Positions 1-8,341 of a stretch of 14,471 bases of DNA are shown piece after piece. Positions within the stretch are counted from its first letter, which is position 1, and the number at the start of each line of letters is the position of its first letter. This stretch comes from an uncultured Azospirillum sp. (GTDB lineage: Bacteria > Pseudomonadota > Alphaproteobacteria > RF32 > CAG-239), in contig UQCS01000037.1 in the NCBI GenBank assembly GCA_900539605.1, positions 1 to 14,471 on the forward strand, given 5' to 3'. The notes below the pieces were generated by a model that ran no database searches, was not told where the DNA came from, and saw only the letters and a program-made list of their open reading frames with translations. A program made the translations under genes and the position numbers.

Positions 1-105
1 TCTAATTCAAGACGCCTCAGATCAAAAATATCCCCGCATTTTAATTAATTTTTTATATATTTTCTCTATTTTATAAGAAAAACTCTTTTTCATGGAAAAG
101 TATCG
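1..105. other. A+T-rich left edge upstream of mraY
   Basis: No gene can be assigned here. From about position 37 to 90 the sequence is almost pure A+T, which looks like intergenic or promoter DNA. A TATAAG hexamer at 72-77 could be a -10 element, but no good -35 lies 16-18 bases before it. One plus-strand frame is open from base 2 to a TAA at 74-76 (24 codons). It could be the tail of an upstream gene such as murF, but its residues match no MurF C-terminus that I recognise. Confidence 0.4.
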
Positions 106-1155
106 ATGTTTACCGTTTTATTTTCGCTCGATCCGTTGATTGCCCTCCGGATTTTTCTGGCATTTCTAACCGCATTTGCCATCGTCACCGGGAGCGGCAA
201 CCGTTTTATCGCATGGTTGCATGTCCACCAGAACCAGGGACAGCCGATTCGCGAAAACGGACCGCAAAGCCATTTGCTCACCAAAAAAGGAACCCCTACC
301 ATGGGCGGCATCCTGATTGTTGCCGCAATCGCGGCCGCAGCCCTGTTATGGGCAGACCTCACCAACGTCTTTGTATGGCTGTGTTTAGCGGTTCTTCTTG
401 TTTTTGGGTTGACCGGTTTTGCCGACGATTATGTCAAAGTCAAAAAACATACCCCCGATGCGATGACCGCAAAAATGAAATTGTTCCTCCAATTTGCCAC
501 CGCGCTGGCCGTCGTATGGATCGTAACCGCTCAAACCCCGCCAGACGTCCGGTTTGGCGTTACCATTCCCTATTTTCACAGCCTGCTTAATCTGGGCTGG
601 TTCTATCTTCCGTTTGCAATGGTTGTTATCGCCGGCACCTCCAACGCCGTCAATCTCAGTGACGGACTGGACGGGCTGGCAGGCGGGCTTTCGCTGATTG
701 CTTTCTCTGCATTCGCCCTGATTGCCTTTGTCACCGGCATCCCGGTCATGAATACGGTTTCCGGTGTTTTCATTCCCGGCACTGTCGAAGTTGCGATCAT
801 ATGCAGTGCCGCCGCCGGGGCCTGTCTCGGTTTTTTGTGGTTTAATTGCGCGCCGGCCAAAGTATTCATGGGCGACACCGGCTCGCTGGCGCTGGGTGCT
901 CTTTTGGGTACCGTTGCCGTTATGACCCGTCATGAAATTCTGTTAACTGTCATCGGCGCGGTGTTTGTCGCCGAAGCCTTATCGGTGATGATTCAGGTCT
1001 TTTGGTACAAACGCACCAAAACCCGGATCTTTCTGATGGCGCCGATCCATCACCATTTTGAACAAAAGGGCTGGAAAGAAACCACCGTAGTGGTCCGTTT
1101 TTGGATTATTGCCATTGTGGCGGCAACAATCGGCCTGTCATCATTGTTGTTTTAA
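106..1155 (+). CDS. mraY: Phospho-N-acetylmuramoyl-pentapeptide-transferase (MraY)
   Basis: Integral membrane enzyme that moves phospho-MurNAc-pentapeptide from UDP to undecaprenyl phosphate, making lipid I on the inner face of the cytoplasmic membrane. At 349 residues it is close to the usual length of about 360. Visible family motifs are KKGTPTMGG (60-68), FADDYVK (105-111, with the Asp pair 107/108), NLSDGLDGLAGG (183-194), the catalytic-loop Asp257 in FMGDTGS, and the histidine motif APIHHHFE (312-319). About ten hydrophobic segments are spread along the chain. The start is the first ATG of the frame; GGA at 94-96 is a weak ribosome binding site 9 bases upstream. In the usual dcw order murD comes next, but here ftsW follows after 13 bases. 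The identity is secure. Confidence 0.98.
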   Translation: MFTVLFSLDPLIALRIFLAFLTAFAIVTGSGNRFIAWLHVHQNQGQPIRENGPQSHLLTKKGTPTMGGILIVAAIAAAALLWADLTNVFVWLCLAVLLVFGLTGFADDYVKVKKHTPDAMTAKMKLFLQFATALAVVWIVTAQTPPDVRFGVTIPYFHSLLNLGWFYLPFAMVVIAGTSNAVNLSDGLDGLAGGLSLIAFSAFALIAFVTGIPVMNTVSGVFIPGTVEVAIICSAAAGACLGFLWFNCAPAKVFMGDTGSLALGALLGTVAVMTRHEILLTVIGAVFVAEALSVMIQVFWYKRTKTRIFLMAPIHHHFEQKGWKETTVVVRFWIIAIVAATIGLSSLLF

Positions 1156-1168
1156 CCGGAGAACACCC

Positions 1169-2299
1169 TTGCTGATTTTCTCGCATAATAACCGCAGCCT
1201 CCTTGCCAACTGGTGGTGGACCGTTGACAAGGTCCTGTTGGTTTGTATCAGCATTTTGATTGTTCTCGGCATCCTGCTTACCTTTTCCGCCAGTCCGGCC
1301 GTGGCCACCCGTATCGGATTCGGCAGTTACCATTTCATTAAACGGCATTTGTTTTTTGCGCCGCTTGCCTATATGGTGATGATTGCCCTTTCGATGCAAA
1401 AGCTCAAATTTATCCGCCGCGCTTCGTTGTTGGGCTACCTGGCGGCAATCGGCTTGGTTATTCTCACCTTTTTCTTCGGCGAGGCCAACAAAGGCGCTTC
1501 CCGCTGGTTAATGATTCTGGGATTTTCGATTCAGCCGTCCGAATTTGTCAAACCGTTTTTCATCGTCACCACCGCCTGGCTTTTTGACGGTCAGAAACAA
1601 CATCCCGAATTCCCCGGCAATCTACTCTCGACCGGATTATTTCTGTTCACGGCGCTATTGATTGTCCGCCAGCCCGACATCGGCATGACGATGGTTATCA
1701 CCGCCGTTTGGCTATTCCAGTTTTTCCTGAGCGGCATGCCGCTTTTGTTACTCGGCGCAGCCGGATTGCTCGGTCTGGGCGCCGTCATATCGGCTTATTT
1801 TATTTTTCCGCATTTTCAGATTCGCATTCATCAATTTCTTGCTTCCGGTGGTGAATTGAGCTACCAGGTCAAAAAATCCCTCGAGGCATTTCAAAGTGGC
1901 AACCTTTTTGGACGTGGTCCTGGTGAGGGAATCGTTCGTTCTGCCATCCCCGATGCCCACACCGACTTTATTTATGCGGTCGCTGCCGAAGAATACGGCG
2001 TTTTTCTGTGCCTGAGCATTATTGCCCTTTATACGGTGATTGTGATTCGAACCATGATTATCTCCTGCAAAGACAATAACTTGTTTATTATCTTATCTGC
2101 TTCTGGACTGGCGGCATCTTTCGGATTACAATCTATTATCAATATGGCTTCAACGCTGCACCTGATGCCGACTAAAGGAATGACATTGCCCTTTATTTCC
2201 TACGGAGGTTCTTCGATTATTGCCACCGCCATCGGCATGGGCATGCTGCTTGCCATTACTCGTAAAAACGTTCATGCGGAGGATAAAGATGACATCTAA
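1169..2299 (+). CDS. ftsW: Septal SEDS glycosyltransferase FtsW
   Basis: Multi-pass SEDS protein that polymerises lipid II into glycan at the septum together with its partner transpeptidase FtsI (PBP3). With the start chosen here it has 376 residues. SEDS hallmarks are QPSEFVK (122-128), RQPDIG (167-172), the segment PDAHTDFIYA (261-270) whose Asp266 aligns with the catalytic aspartate of RodA/FtsW, and PFISYGGSS (341-349). I chose TTG at 1169 because GGAG at 1158-1161 sits 7 bases before it. An in-frame ATG at 1109 would lie inside mraY and add a Cys/His-rich leader unlike FtsW. RodA is the main alternative, but the position between mraY and murG makes FtsW far more likely. The gene overlaps murG by 11 bases, so translational coupling is probable. 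Confidence 0.95.
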   Translation: MLIFSHNNRSLLANWWWTVDKVLLVCISILIVLGILLTFSASPAVATRIGFGSYHFIKRHLFFAPLAYMVMIALSMQKLKFIRRASLLGYLAAIGLVILTFFFGEANKGASRWLMILGFSIQPSEFVKPFFIVTTAWLFDGQKQHPEFPGNLLSTGLFLFTALLIVRQPDIGMTMVITAVWLFQFFLSGMPLLLLGAAGLLGLGAVISAYFIFPHFQIRIHQFLASGGELSYQVKKSLEAFQSGNLFGRGPGEGIVRSAIPDAHTDFIYAVAAEEYGVFLCLSIIALYTVIVIRTMIISCKDNNLFIILSASGLAASFGLQSIINMASTLHLMPTKGMTLPFISYGGSSIIATAIGMGMLLAITRKNVHAEDKDDI

Positions 2300-3428
2300 A
2301 CACAAAAGCAAACAGAAGCCGCTGATCATTTTAACCGCCGGCGGCACCGGAGGACATGTTTATCCTGCCGAAGCGCTGGCCGAAGAACTTACCCGCCGCA
2401 AATATCGGCTGATGCTGGTCACCGATCAGCGCGGACGTAATAACTACCGCGGCCGTTTGGGTGAAATCCCCAACCACGCGGTCTGGGCCGGTGCCTTAAT
2501 GGGCAAATCCAAATGGTTTAAAATCAAAAGTCTGATCAAAACCGCCGTCGGCATTTTGCAGTCGATGTGGATCATTCTCAGAAACAGGCCCGCTTGCGTC
2601 GTCGGTTTCGGCGGTTATGCTTCATTTCCCTGCTCCATGGCAGCTATTTTGCTCGGCACTGATTTGATTGTTCACGAACAAAATTCGGTTATGAGCCGCA
2701 CCAACCGTTTTCTGGGACGCTATGCGACCGTGGTGGCTTCCAGCTTCAAAAAAACCAAATATGCCCCCGGCGGCCGCAAAACCGTCCTGACCGGCATGCC
2801 GGTCCGTAAGGCCATCAGCGAACTCTATACTGCTCCCTACCCCAAGGTTGGCAAAACGCTGCCGTTCCATATTCTGGTTCTCGGCGGCTCTCAGGGGGCC
2901 AAGATTTTTTCCGAAGTTATTCCGCAAGCCGTCAAAAATCTTGAGGCCAAACAACAAAAAAGAATTGTCATGGTTCAACAATGCCGGCGCGAAGACCTCG
3001 ACGAAGTCAGCCATGCCTATCAAGATGCCAAATGTTCGCTGACACTCTCCCATTTTTTTGACAATATGCCGGAATTGTACGCTCAAACTCACCTCATCAT
3101 TTCGCGTTCCGGCGCCTCGTCGGTATGTGAAATCGCCGCTGCCGGTGTGCCTTCGTTACTGGTACCACTGCCGACAGCCGCCGATGACCACCAAACTTCA
3201 AATGCCGCCGAGTTCAAATCAACTCACAGCGGGTTTGTCATCGCGCAGAAAGATTTTACCCCGGCCGCCCTCACCGCAATTTTAAATGACGTAATGCAAA
3301 ATCCGCAGTTACTTAAAACAATGTCGGAAAACACGAAAAAATTTGCAATCACCGACGCTGCCGTCCGGTTGGCCAACCTGATCGAAAACAAAATTGCCGC
3401 TTTGGGCAAAAAAACGGCGGAGAAATAA
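2289..3428 (+). CDS. murG: UDP-GlcNAc:lipid I GlcNAc transferase (MurG)
   Basis: Peripheral membrane GT28 glycosyltransferase that adds GlcNAc from UDP-GlcNAc to lipid I, giving lipid II. It has 379 residues in two Rossmann-like halves. The N-terminal half has the glycine-rich loop TAGGTGGHVYPA (16-27), GFGGYASFP (106-114) and HEQNSVMSRTNR (129-140). The C-terminal half has GGSQGAK (199-205), SRSGASSVCE (272-281) and the UDP-GlcNAc site around PLPTAADDHQTSNA (293-306). The start at ATG 2289 is supported by GGAGG at 2278-2282, 6 bases upstream; earlier in-frame ATGs lie in ftsW and are less well placed. A Lys-rich N-terminus precedes the first strand. murC normally follows murG, but here murB starts one base after the stop codon. 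Confidence 0.97.
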   Translation: MTSKHKSKQKPLIILTAGGTGGHVYPAEALAEELTRRKYRLMLVTDQRGRNNYRGRLGEIPNHAVWAGALMGKSKWFKIKSLIKTAVGILQSMWIILRNRPACVVGFGGYASFPCSMAAILLGTDLIVHEQNSVMSRTNRFLGRYATVVASSFKKTKYAPGGRKTVLTGMPVRKAISELYTAPYPKVGKTLPFHILVLGGSQGAKIFSEVIPQAVKNLEAKQQKRIVMVQQCRREDLDEVSHAYQDAKCSLTLSHFFDNMPELYAQTHLIISRSGASSVCEIAAAGVPSLLVPLPTAADDHQTSNAAEFKSTHSGFVIAQKDFTPAALTAILNDVMQNPQLLKTMSENTKKFAITDAAVRLANLIENKIAALGKKTAEK

Positions 3429-3429
3429 C

Positions 3430-4362
3430 ATGTTCCGTTTTCGTCTCAAATTTCTCAACCGTGATCCGCTGATCAAAATGCTGCCGGAAGTGCGCGGCCG
3501 CTATCTTCGCAATATCAGTCTTTCACGCCATACCTGGTTTGGAGTCGGCGGCGAAGCGGAGATCATGTACATTCCCGAAGATGCCAACGATCTGATCCAC
3601 TTCCTGCGTCATAAACCGCGCAATATTCCGGTCTGTCTGATCGGCGGCGGTTCCAACCTGTTGGTCCGCGACGGCGGCGTTCCCGGTGTTGTCATCAAAC
3701 TTGACCACCCCAACTTCAAAAAAGTGACGCCGGGAGACGGCGTCATCACCTGCGGCGCCGGCTTCCGCAACGCCGACTTGAAAAAATATTTGCTGAAACA
3801 CCAACTGGGCGGCCTGGAATTTCTCTGTTCCATTCCCGGAGTCATCGGCGGTTCGGTCAAGACTAATGCCGGATGTTTCGGCCGTGAAGTCAAAGACGTG
3901 ATGCAAAGCGCCCAGATCATCAACGGCGAAGGCAAAATTAAAACCGTCGATGCGGCTGACCTTGGATTATCGTATCGCAGCAGTCTGTTTCCCGATGATT
4001 GGATTATCCTTTCGATCACTTTTAAAACCGAATCTTCCTCTGTCGAAGAAATCAACCGAATTCTCGAACAACACAAAAATTATCGTAAAGCACACCAGCC
4101 GTATAATCAGAAAACGGCCGGTTCCACTTTTAAAAATCCAGAAGGCCTGCGCGCATGGGAATTAATAAAGAAGTCGGGCTGTGCCGATCTTCAGGTCGGC
4201 GGCGCCAAAGTTTCCGAAAAACACTGCAATTTTCTGATCAATACTGGCTCTGCCACTGCCAAAGATATTGAAACACTGGGAGAAATGATTATTCAAAAAG
4301 TGAAGCAGGAAACCTGCATCACCCTGGAATGGGAAATTAAAAGACTGGGAATTGAAAAATAG
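3430..4362 (+). CDS. murB: UDP-N-acetylenolpyruvoylglucosamine reductase (MurB)
   Basis: Cytosolic FAD enzyme that reduces UDP-GlcNAc-enolpyruvate with NADPH to UDP-MurNAc, the second committed step of peptidoglycan synthesis. It has 310 residues. The FAD-binding part shows IGGGSNLLV (71-79) and IPGVIGGSVKTNAG (135-148). The active site is visible as Arg183 in SYRSSLF, the proton-donor Ser232 in GSTFKNP, and a C-terminal Glu302 in WEIKRLG. The compact length and YRSSLF pattern suggest the shorter type II MurB rather than the E. coli type I. ATG 3430 has GGAG at 3419-3422, 7 bases upstream. murC would normally precede it and ddl follow it; neither is present, and ftsQ starts 2 bases after the stop. 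Confidence 0.96.
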   Translation: MFRFRLKFLNRDPLIKMLPEVRGRYLRNISLSRHTWFGVGGEAEIMYIPEDANDLIHFLRHKPRNIPVCLIGGGSNLLVRDGGVPGVVIKLDHPNFKKVTPGDGVITCGAGFRNADLKKYLLKHQLGGLEFLCSIPGVIGGSVKTNAGCFGREVKDVMQSAQIINGEGKIKTVDAADLGLSYRSSLFPDDWIILSITFKTESSSVEEINRILEQHKNYRKAHQPYNQKTAGSTFKNPEGLRAWELIKKSGCADLQVGGAKVSEKHCNFLINTGSATAKDIETLGEMIIQKVKQETCITLEWEIKRLGIEK

Positions 4363-4364
4363 CC

Positions 4365-5234
4365 ATGGTTGTCACAACTGCAACAGCCGCCGCACCGGCA
4401 GCTCCCGGCAAAAAAGTCTATCTGCCCCGGCTCTGGCCTTACCGCTTGATCGGCAATCTCTTGTTGTTCGTTTTGCTTGGCTTTGCCGCGATGGGAATCA
4501 TTATTGTGAAAAACAATCTGGTGACCCAAAAGCTCAATTCACTGTCCGACTACTTTTACAGCGTCACTTCTTATCTTGGCTTTACGGTTGACGACATATT
4601 GGTTTTCGGTCGCAATAAAACCGCACTTGAAGAAATCCATAATATTGTCAACACCCGCCGCGGCGACAATATTCTCAATCTCGATATCCGGCAAATCAAA
4701 ACCGATCTTGAACAACTTCCGTGGGTAAAATCCGCCACTGTCAGCCGTTCCTACCTGCCCAACATTGTCAAAATTACCCTGCATGAACGTCAGGTCCGTT
4801 CACTATGGCAAATCAACAACCGTTTTTATCCTATCGATACCGACGGTTCGGTCATCCATACCGACTTTGTTCCTTCACATCCGATGCTGCTGATCATCGG
4901 CAAAGGAGCACCGGAACATATGAACCGGTTGCTGGAGGTTATTTCCGGCGACAACGAGCTTTATCCGCGTATCAAAGTAGCCAACTTTATCTCCGAACGC
5001 CGCTGGAATTTGATTCTGGACGACATCGAAAACGGCGTCACGATCAAAATGCCACACGAAGAAATGGACAAAGCGTGGAAAAAATTACTAAAATTAAACA
5101 AAACTCAGGGACTTCTTAAACGTAAATTAACCATCATTGATTTAAGATTCGGTAATAAAGTTTTGGTAAAACCGCGCAAAGCCTCCGGCGAAGAACGGAT
5201 TGAGCTGCGCCGTTGGGAAGAAAGTAATATTTGA
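4365..5234 (+). CDS. ftsQ: Cell division protein FtsQ
   Basis: Bitopic inner-membrane divisome protein that links the early cytoplasmic ring to the FtsB/FtsL and FtsW/FtsI machinery. It has 289 residues: a short Ala/Pro-rich cytoplasmic tail, one transmembrane segment at about 28-48, a POTRA domain at about 72-141 (FTVDDILVFGR, then DNILNLDI and LPWVKSATVSR), and a C-terminal beta domain with KITLHERQ and PIDTDGSVI. Sequence conservation is low, as usual for FtsQ, but fold pattern and position agree. The start ATG lies 2 bases after the murB stop and has no clear ribosome binding site, so translation probably depends on coupling to murB. ddl, which usually lies between murB and ftsQ, is absent. 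Confidence 0.93.
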   Translation: MVVTTATAAAPAAPGKKVYLPRLWPYRLIGNLLLFVLLGFAAMGIIIVKNNLVTQKLNSLSDYFYSVTSYLGFTVDDILVFGRNKTALEEIHNIVNTRRGDNILNLDIRQIKTDLEQLPWVKSATVSRSYLPNIVKITLHERQVRSLWQINNRFYPIDTDGSVIHTDFVPSHPMLLIIGKGAPEHMNRLLEVISGDNELYPRIKVANFISERRWNLILDDIENGVTIKMPHEEMDKAWKKLLKLNKTQGLLKRKLTIIDLRFGNKVLVKPRKASGEERIELRRWEESNI

Positions 5235-5253
5235 CAGCGAAAGGCAAACAACA

Positions 5254-6525
5254 GTGACGCATTCTTTTAACCGGTTGACCACGATTGCCGCCCTGGACAT
5301 AGGCTCGTCCAAGGTGTGCTGCGTTATTGCACGCATCAGCCGCGATCAAAAGATCAGCATTGCCGGGTACGGCTACAATGCCTCCAAAGGCATCAAAAAC
5401 GGAATGATCACCGACATCAAACAGGCAACTTATTCTGTTTGCGATGCGGTCGAAGCCGCCGAACAAATGGCAAACGAACGGGTCAGCCGCATCATCGTCA
5501 ACATTTCCGGCGACCGCGTCAAAAGCAGTATTAAACGTTCGGCAATCAATCTGAACAAATCAAAACCGGTATCAGAAACCGACATTAAAAAAGTGATCGA
5601 AAAAGGCATCAACAAAATCAACGTTGAAAACAACGAGTTGATCCACTGCCTTCCCACCGGCTATCGTCTCGACTTCGGCGAAGAAACCAACGACCCGCGC
5701 AATCTTTACGGCGAAAGCCTATCAGTTGACGTTTTGCTTGGCCTGGTACCGGAAATCATGTATCGAAATGTCAAAACCGTCCTTGACAATTCCCATCTCG
5801 AAATTGCCGAAAAAGTTTTGTCTTCCTATGCTTCGGGCCTGTCCTGCCTGGTCGATGACGAAAAGGAACTTGGCGCCACCGTGGTCGACATCGGCGGTGG
5901 AACGACCAGCATTGCCAGTTTCAAGCACGGCCATCCGGTGTATTTCGGTTCCATTGCCGTCGGCAGCAACAATATCACCAACGACATCGCCTGGGGGCTG
6001 ACAACGTCCTTCACCCATGCCGAACGTCTGAAAACACTGCACGGCTGTGCCTTCATGACTTCAAAAGACAAAAACGAAACCATCAACGTTTACCCGGTGG
6101 GCGAAGAAGACGACAGCCTGATCAAGCAGGTCCCCAAATCGGAACTGATCGGCATCATCACTCCCCGGGTCGAAGAAATGTTTGAAATGGTCAATCAAAA
6201 ACTGGCCGATCATGGGCTCAAAGACATCAACAGCCACCGCATCGTTTTAACCGGCGGCGGTTCGCTGCTGTCCGGCATGCGTGAGGTGGCAGCCATGATT
6301 CTGGACAAACAAGTCCGGCTTGGCCGTCCGCGCAACATTGCCAACATGCTTGATATTTCCAACTATCCGGTATTACAGTCGCCGGCCTTTTCAGCCGTCA
6401 TCGGATTGTTGCTGTTTGTCATCAATTATACAGAACGCAAGCCCAACAAAATTATCAGCAAACCCTCAGGGAGCGAAGGCAGCCGTTTCAACCGGATTAT
6501 GAACTGGTTAAAACAGAATTTTTGA
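5254..6525 (+). CDS. ftsA: Cell division protein FtsA
   Basis: Actin-like ATPase that tethers FtsZ filaments to the membrane and recruits later divisome proteins. With the GTG start it has 423 residues, a normal length. Actin-fold motifs are phosphate-1 LDIGSSK (14-20), phosphate-2 VVDIGGGTTS (210-219) and the adenosine motif LTGGGS (332-337). The last residues, RFNRIMNWLKQNF, form the amphipathic membrane-targeting helix. I prefer GTG 5254 because AAGG at 5241-5244 lies 9 bases before it and the protein then begins just before the first beta strand, as in other FtsA. An ATG at 5200 would overlap ftsQ by 35 bases and add 18 residues. The gene follows ftsQ by 19 bases. Confidence 0.95.
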   Translation: MTHSFNRLTTIAALDIGSSKVCCVIARISRDQKISIAGYGYNASKGIKNGMITDIKQATYSVCDAVEAAEQMANERVSRIIVNISGDRVKSSIKRSAINLNKSKPVSETDIKKVIEKGINKINVENNELIHCLPTGYRLDFGEETNDPRNLYGESLSVDVLLGLVPEIMYRNVKTVLDNSHLEIAEKVLSSYASGLSCLVDDEKELGATVVDIGGGTTSIASFKHGHPVYFGSIAVGSNNITNDIAWGLTTSFTHAERLKTLHGCAFMTSKDKNETINVYPVGEEDDSLIKQVPKSELIGIITPRVEEMFEMVNQKLADHGLKDINSHRIVLTGGGSLLSGMREVAAMILDKQVRLGRPRNIANMLDISNYPVLQSPAFSAVIGLLLFVINYTERKPNKIISKPSGSEGSRFNRIMNWLKQNF

Positions 6526-6549
6526 CAAATTCACTAAAAAATATCGTCG

Positions 6550-6560
6550 TTGGTAACCAA
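6550..6560. repeat. Short palindrome in the ftsA-ftsZ gap
   Basis: TTGGT-A-ACCAA is a perfect 5-bp inverted repeat around one central base, 67 bases before the ftsZ start. It could be half of an operator region together with the larger palindrome at 6582-6603. Short palindromes arise by chance, so confidence that it is functional is low. Confidence 0.3.
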
Positions 6561-6581
6561 AACTTAATCTCTTTTCGAATA

Positions 6582-6603
6582 TTGTATATCAAAATATATA
6601 CAA
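6582..6603. promoter_or_regulatory. A+T-rich palindrome upstream of ftsZ, possible operator
   Basis: The arms TTGTATAT and ATATACAA are perfect 8-bp inverted repeats around a 6-base centre (CAAAAT). It ends 24 bases before the ftsZ start codon, between the ftsA stop and the ftsZ ribosome binding site. A repressor site or a promoter element of a separate ftsZ transcript are both possible. I could not find a clear -35/-10 pair, and the sequence does not fit the CtrA pattern (TTAA-N7-TTAA). Confidence 0.4.
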
Positions 6604-6627
6604 GCATAACACTATTGGGAGCGAGCA

Positions 6628-8322
6628 ATGTCGATAAAATTAGCAGTACCGGAAACCAACATGATCACTTTAAAACCGCGTATTTCGGTTATCGGGGTAG
6701 GCGGCGGCGGCGGTAACGCCGTCAACAATATGATCGTCAAAAATTTGGAAGGGGTTGATTTTATCGTTGCCAACACTGATGCTCAGGCCCTTGCCAACTC
6801 CAAATCGGGACGTAAAATACAACTCGGAGTTGAAACCACACGCGGGCTGGGTGCCGGCGCTTGCCCCGAAGTCGGACGTTTAGCTGCCGAAGAAGCTGCC
6901 GAAGAAATCGAAAAAGAACTTGAAGGCGCCAACATGGTCTTCATCACTGCCGGCATGGGCGGCGGCACCGGTTCCGGTGCAGCGCCGGTTGTTGCCCGTT
7001 TGGCCAAACAAAAAGGCATTTTGACCATTGGTGTTGTTACCAAACCGTTCCAGTTTGAAGGACGCCGCCGTTACCAAATCGCCGAAGATGCTCTAAACGA
7101 CTTCACCTCTTCGGTTGACAGTATCATCATCATCCCCAACCAAAATCTGTTTCGCATCGCCGACAAAAGCACGACACTGGCCGATGCTTTTGTCATGGCG
7201 GACAATGTTCTGTATGACGGCGTTCGTTCCATCACCGATCTGATGATTATGCCCGGCCTGATCAATCTCGATTTTGCCGATATCAAAAGCATTATGGAAG
7301 ACAAAGGCAAAGCGATTATGGGAACCGGCGAAGCCGAAGGCGAAGACCGTGCCATCAAGGCAGCCGAACAGGCACTGTCCAACCCGCTGCTCGACGACAG
7401 CAATATGAAAGGCGCTAAAGGCGTTCTGATCAATATCACCGGCGGCATGGACATTACTTTGTTCGAAATCGACGAAGCAGCCAACCGTATCAAAGAAGAA
7501 GTTGACGAAGACGCCAATATCATCTTTGGTTCCAGTTTTGACGAGAGTCTGGCCGGCAAAATCCGTGTTTCGATTGTCGCTACCGGCATTGAAGGCGGCC
7601 GCGTCGAAGCCCCAAAGGCCAAACCGCAGCCCAAACCCGCCAGCTATATTGAAGAAAGCTTTTCTGCTGAAACCATTATTCCGATTACCCCCAGCGAAGA
7701 AATCGATTCCAACCTCGCAAAATTCGCTGCCACCCTGCCTTCCGAATTAGACGAAGCGCCAGAAGAGGCGTTGCCGCTTGACGAAGAGGAAGAAAAAAGC
7801 GACGAAACTTTTGCCGAGGCCGAAAATAACGATTTTGAAAATCCGGCACCGGAACCGCAAAACGAAGAACAGCAGGAAATTTTTGCCGACCCGCAACCCC
7901 GCACTTCTCCGGCCCTGAACGAAATTCCGCAGGCATCGTCTCTGTTCAACGCCATCATTAACAAAAACGAATTGAATGACGTTGATACCCAACTCGAAAA
8001 CCTGATCTCGGCTCAGGGAAATACTTTCACTTCCAAAAGCGCACCGCGGATGGTTGAAGAAGAGCCCGAATTGTTCGGACACAATCCGCAGTTCTTCAAC
8101 ACGTCTAAAGAGGAACCGGCAGAAAAACTGATTGTAAACGAAGAAGAGGAAGAATATACGCCGACTCTGATCGAGCGGGTTACCGGATTTTCGATTGCCA
8201 AACGCAACCGCAAAAAGAAGGTTGAGATCGAACATTATCAGGAACCGGTCACACCGTCTTTCAGCGAAGGAGACGAAGAAAGAGTCAACCTTGACATCCC
8301 TTCTTTCCTGCGCCGTCGTTAA
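6628..8322 (+). CDS. ftsZ: Cell division protein FtsZ
   Basis: Tubulin-like GTPase that forms the cytokinetic ring and directs septal wall synthesis. It has 564 residues. The globular domain (about 15-322) shows GVGGGGGNAVNNMI (23-36), NTDAQAL (49-55), the tubulin signature GGGTGSG (111-117) and the T7 catalytic loop NLDFADIKSIM (213-223). A long acidic linker of about 230 residues (323-553) follows, containing a predicted helical LIERVTG patch and a basic RNRKKK stretch. The C-terminal tail NLDIPSFLRRR (554-564) is the conserved peptide that binds FtsA and other partners. The length and linker resemble alphaproteobacterial FtsZ. GGGAG at 6617-6621, 6 bases upstream, supports ATG 6628 over the ATG at 6661. 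It is the last gene of the cluster. Confidence 0.98.
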   Translation: MSIKLAVPETNMITLKPRISVIGVGGGGGNAVNNMIVKNLEGVDFIVANTDAQALANSKSGRKIQLGVETTRGLGAGACPEVGRLAAEEAAEEIEKELEGANMVFITAGMGGGTGSGAAPVVARLAKQKGILTIGVVTKPFQFEGRRRYQIAEDALNDFTSSVDSIIIIPNQNLFRIADKSTTLADAFVMADNVLYDGVRSITDLMIMPGLINLDFADIKSIMEDKGKAIMGTGEAEGEDRAIKAAEQALSNPLLDDSNMKGAKGVLINITGGMDITLFEIDEAANRIKEEVDEDANIIFGSSFDESLAGKIRVSIVATGIEGGRVEAPKAKPQPKPASYIEESFSAETIIPITPSEEIDSNLAKFAATLPSELDEAPEEALPLDEEEEKSDETFAEAENNDFENPAPEPQNEEQQEIFADPQPRTSPALNEIPQASSLFNAIINKNELNDVDTQLENLISAQGNTFTSKSAPRMVEEEPELFGHNPQFFNTSKEEPAEKLIVNEEEEEYTPTLIERVTGFSIAKRNRKKKVEIEHYQEPVTPSFSEGDEERVNLDIPSFLRRR

Positions 8323-8341
8323 GCTGAACTGTACCGAATAT

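Noticed and set aside
385..933. Minus-strand open frame of 182 codons
   Set aside because: It lies wholly opposite mraY, whose motifs and reading frame are certain. The peptide is low in hydrophobic residues, has odd composition and matches nothing.
6556..6603. CtrA or other known cell-cycle regulator site before ftsZ
   Set aside because: There is one TTAA (in ACTTAATC) but no second TTAA seven bases away, so the CtrA pattern is not met.
6694..6717. Run of glycines in FtsZ as a possible repeat expansion
   Set aside because: GVGGGGGNAV is a normal form of the FtsZ nucleotide-binding loop, also seen in E. coli.
7071..7634. Minus-strand open frame of 187 codons
   Set aside because: It is antisense to the globular domain of ftsZ. 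Its Ser/Ile/Met-rich composition follows from reading ftsZ codons backwards.
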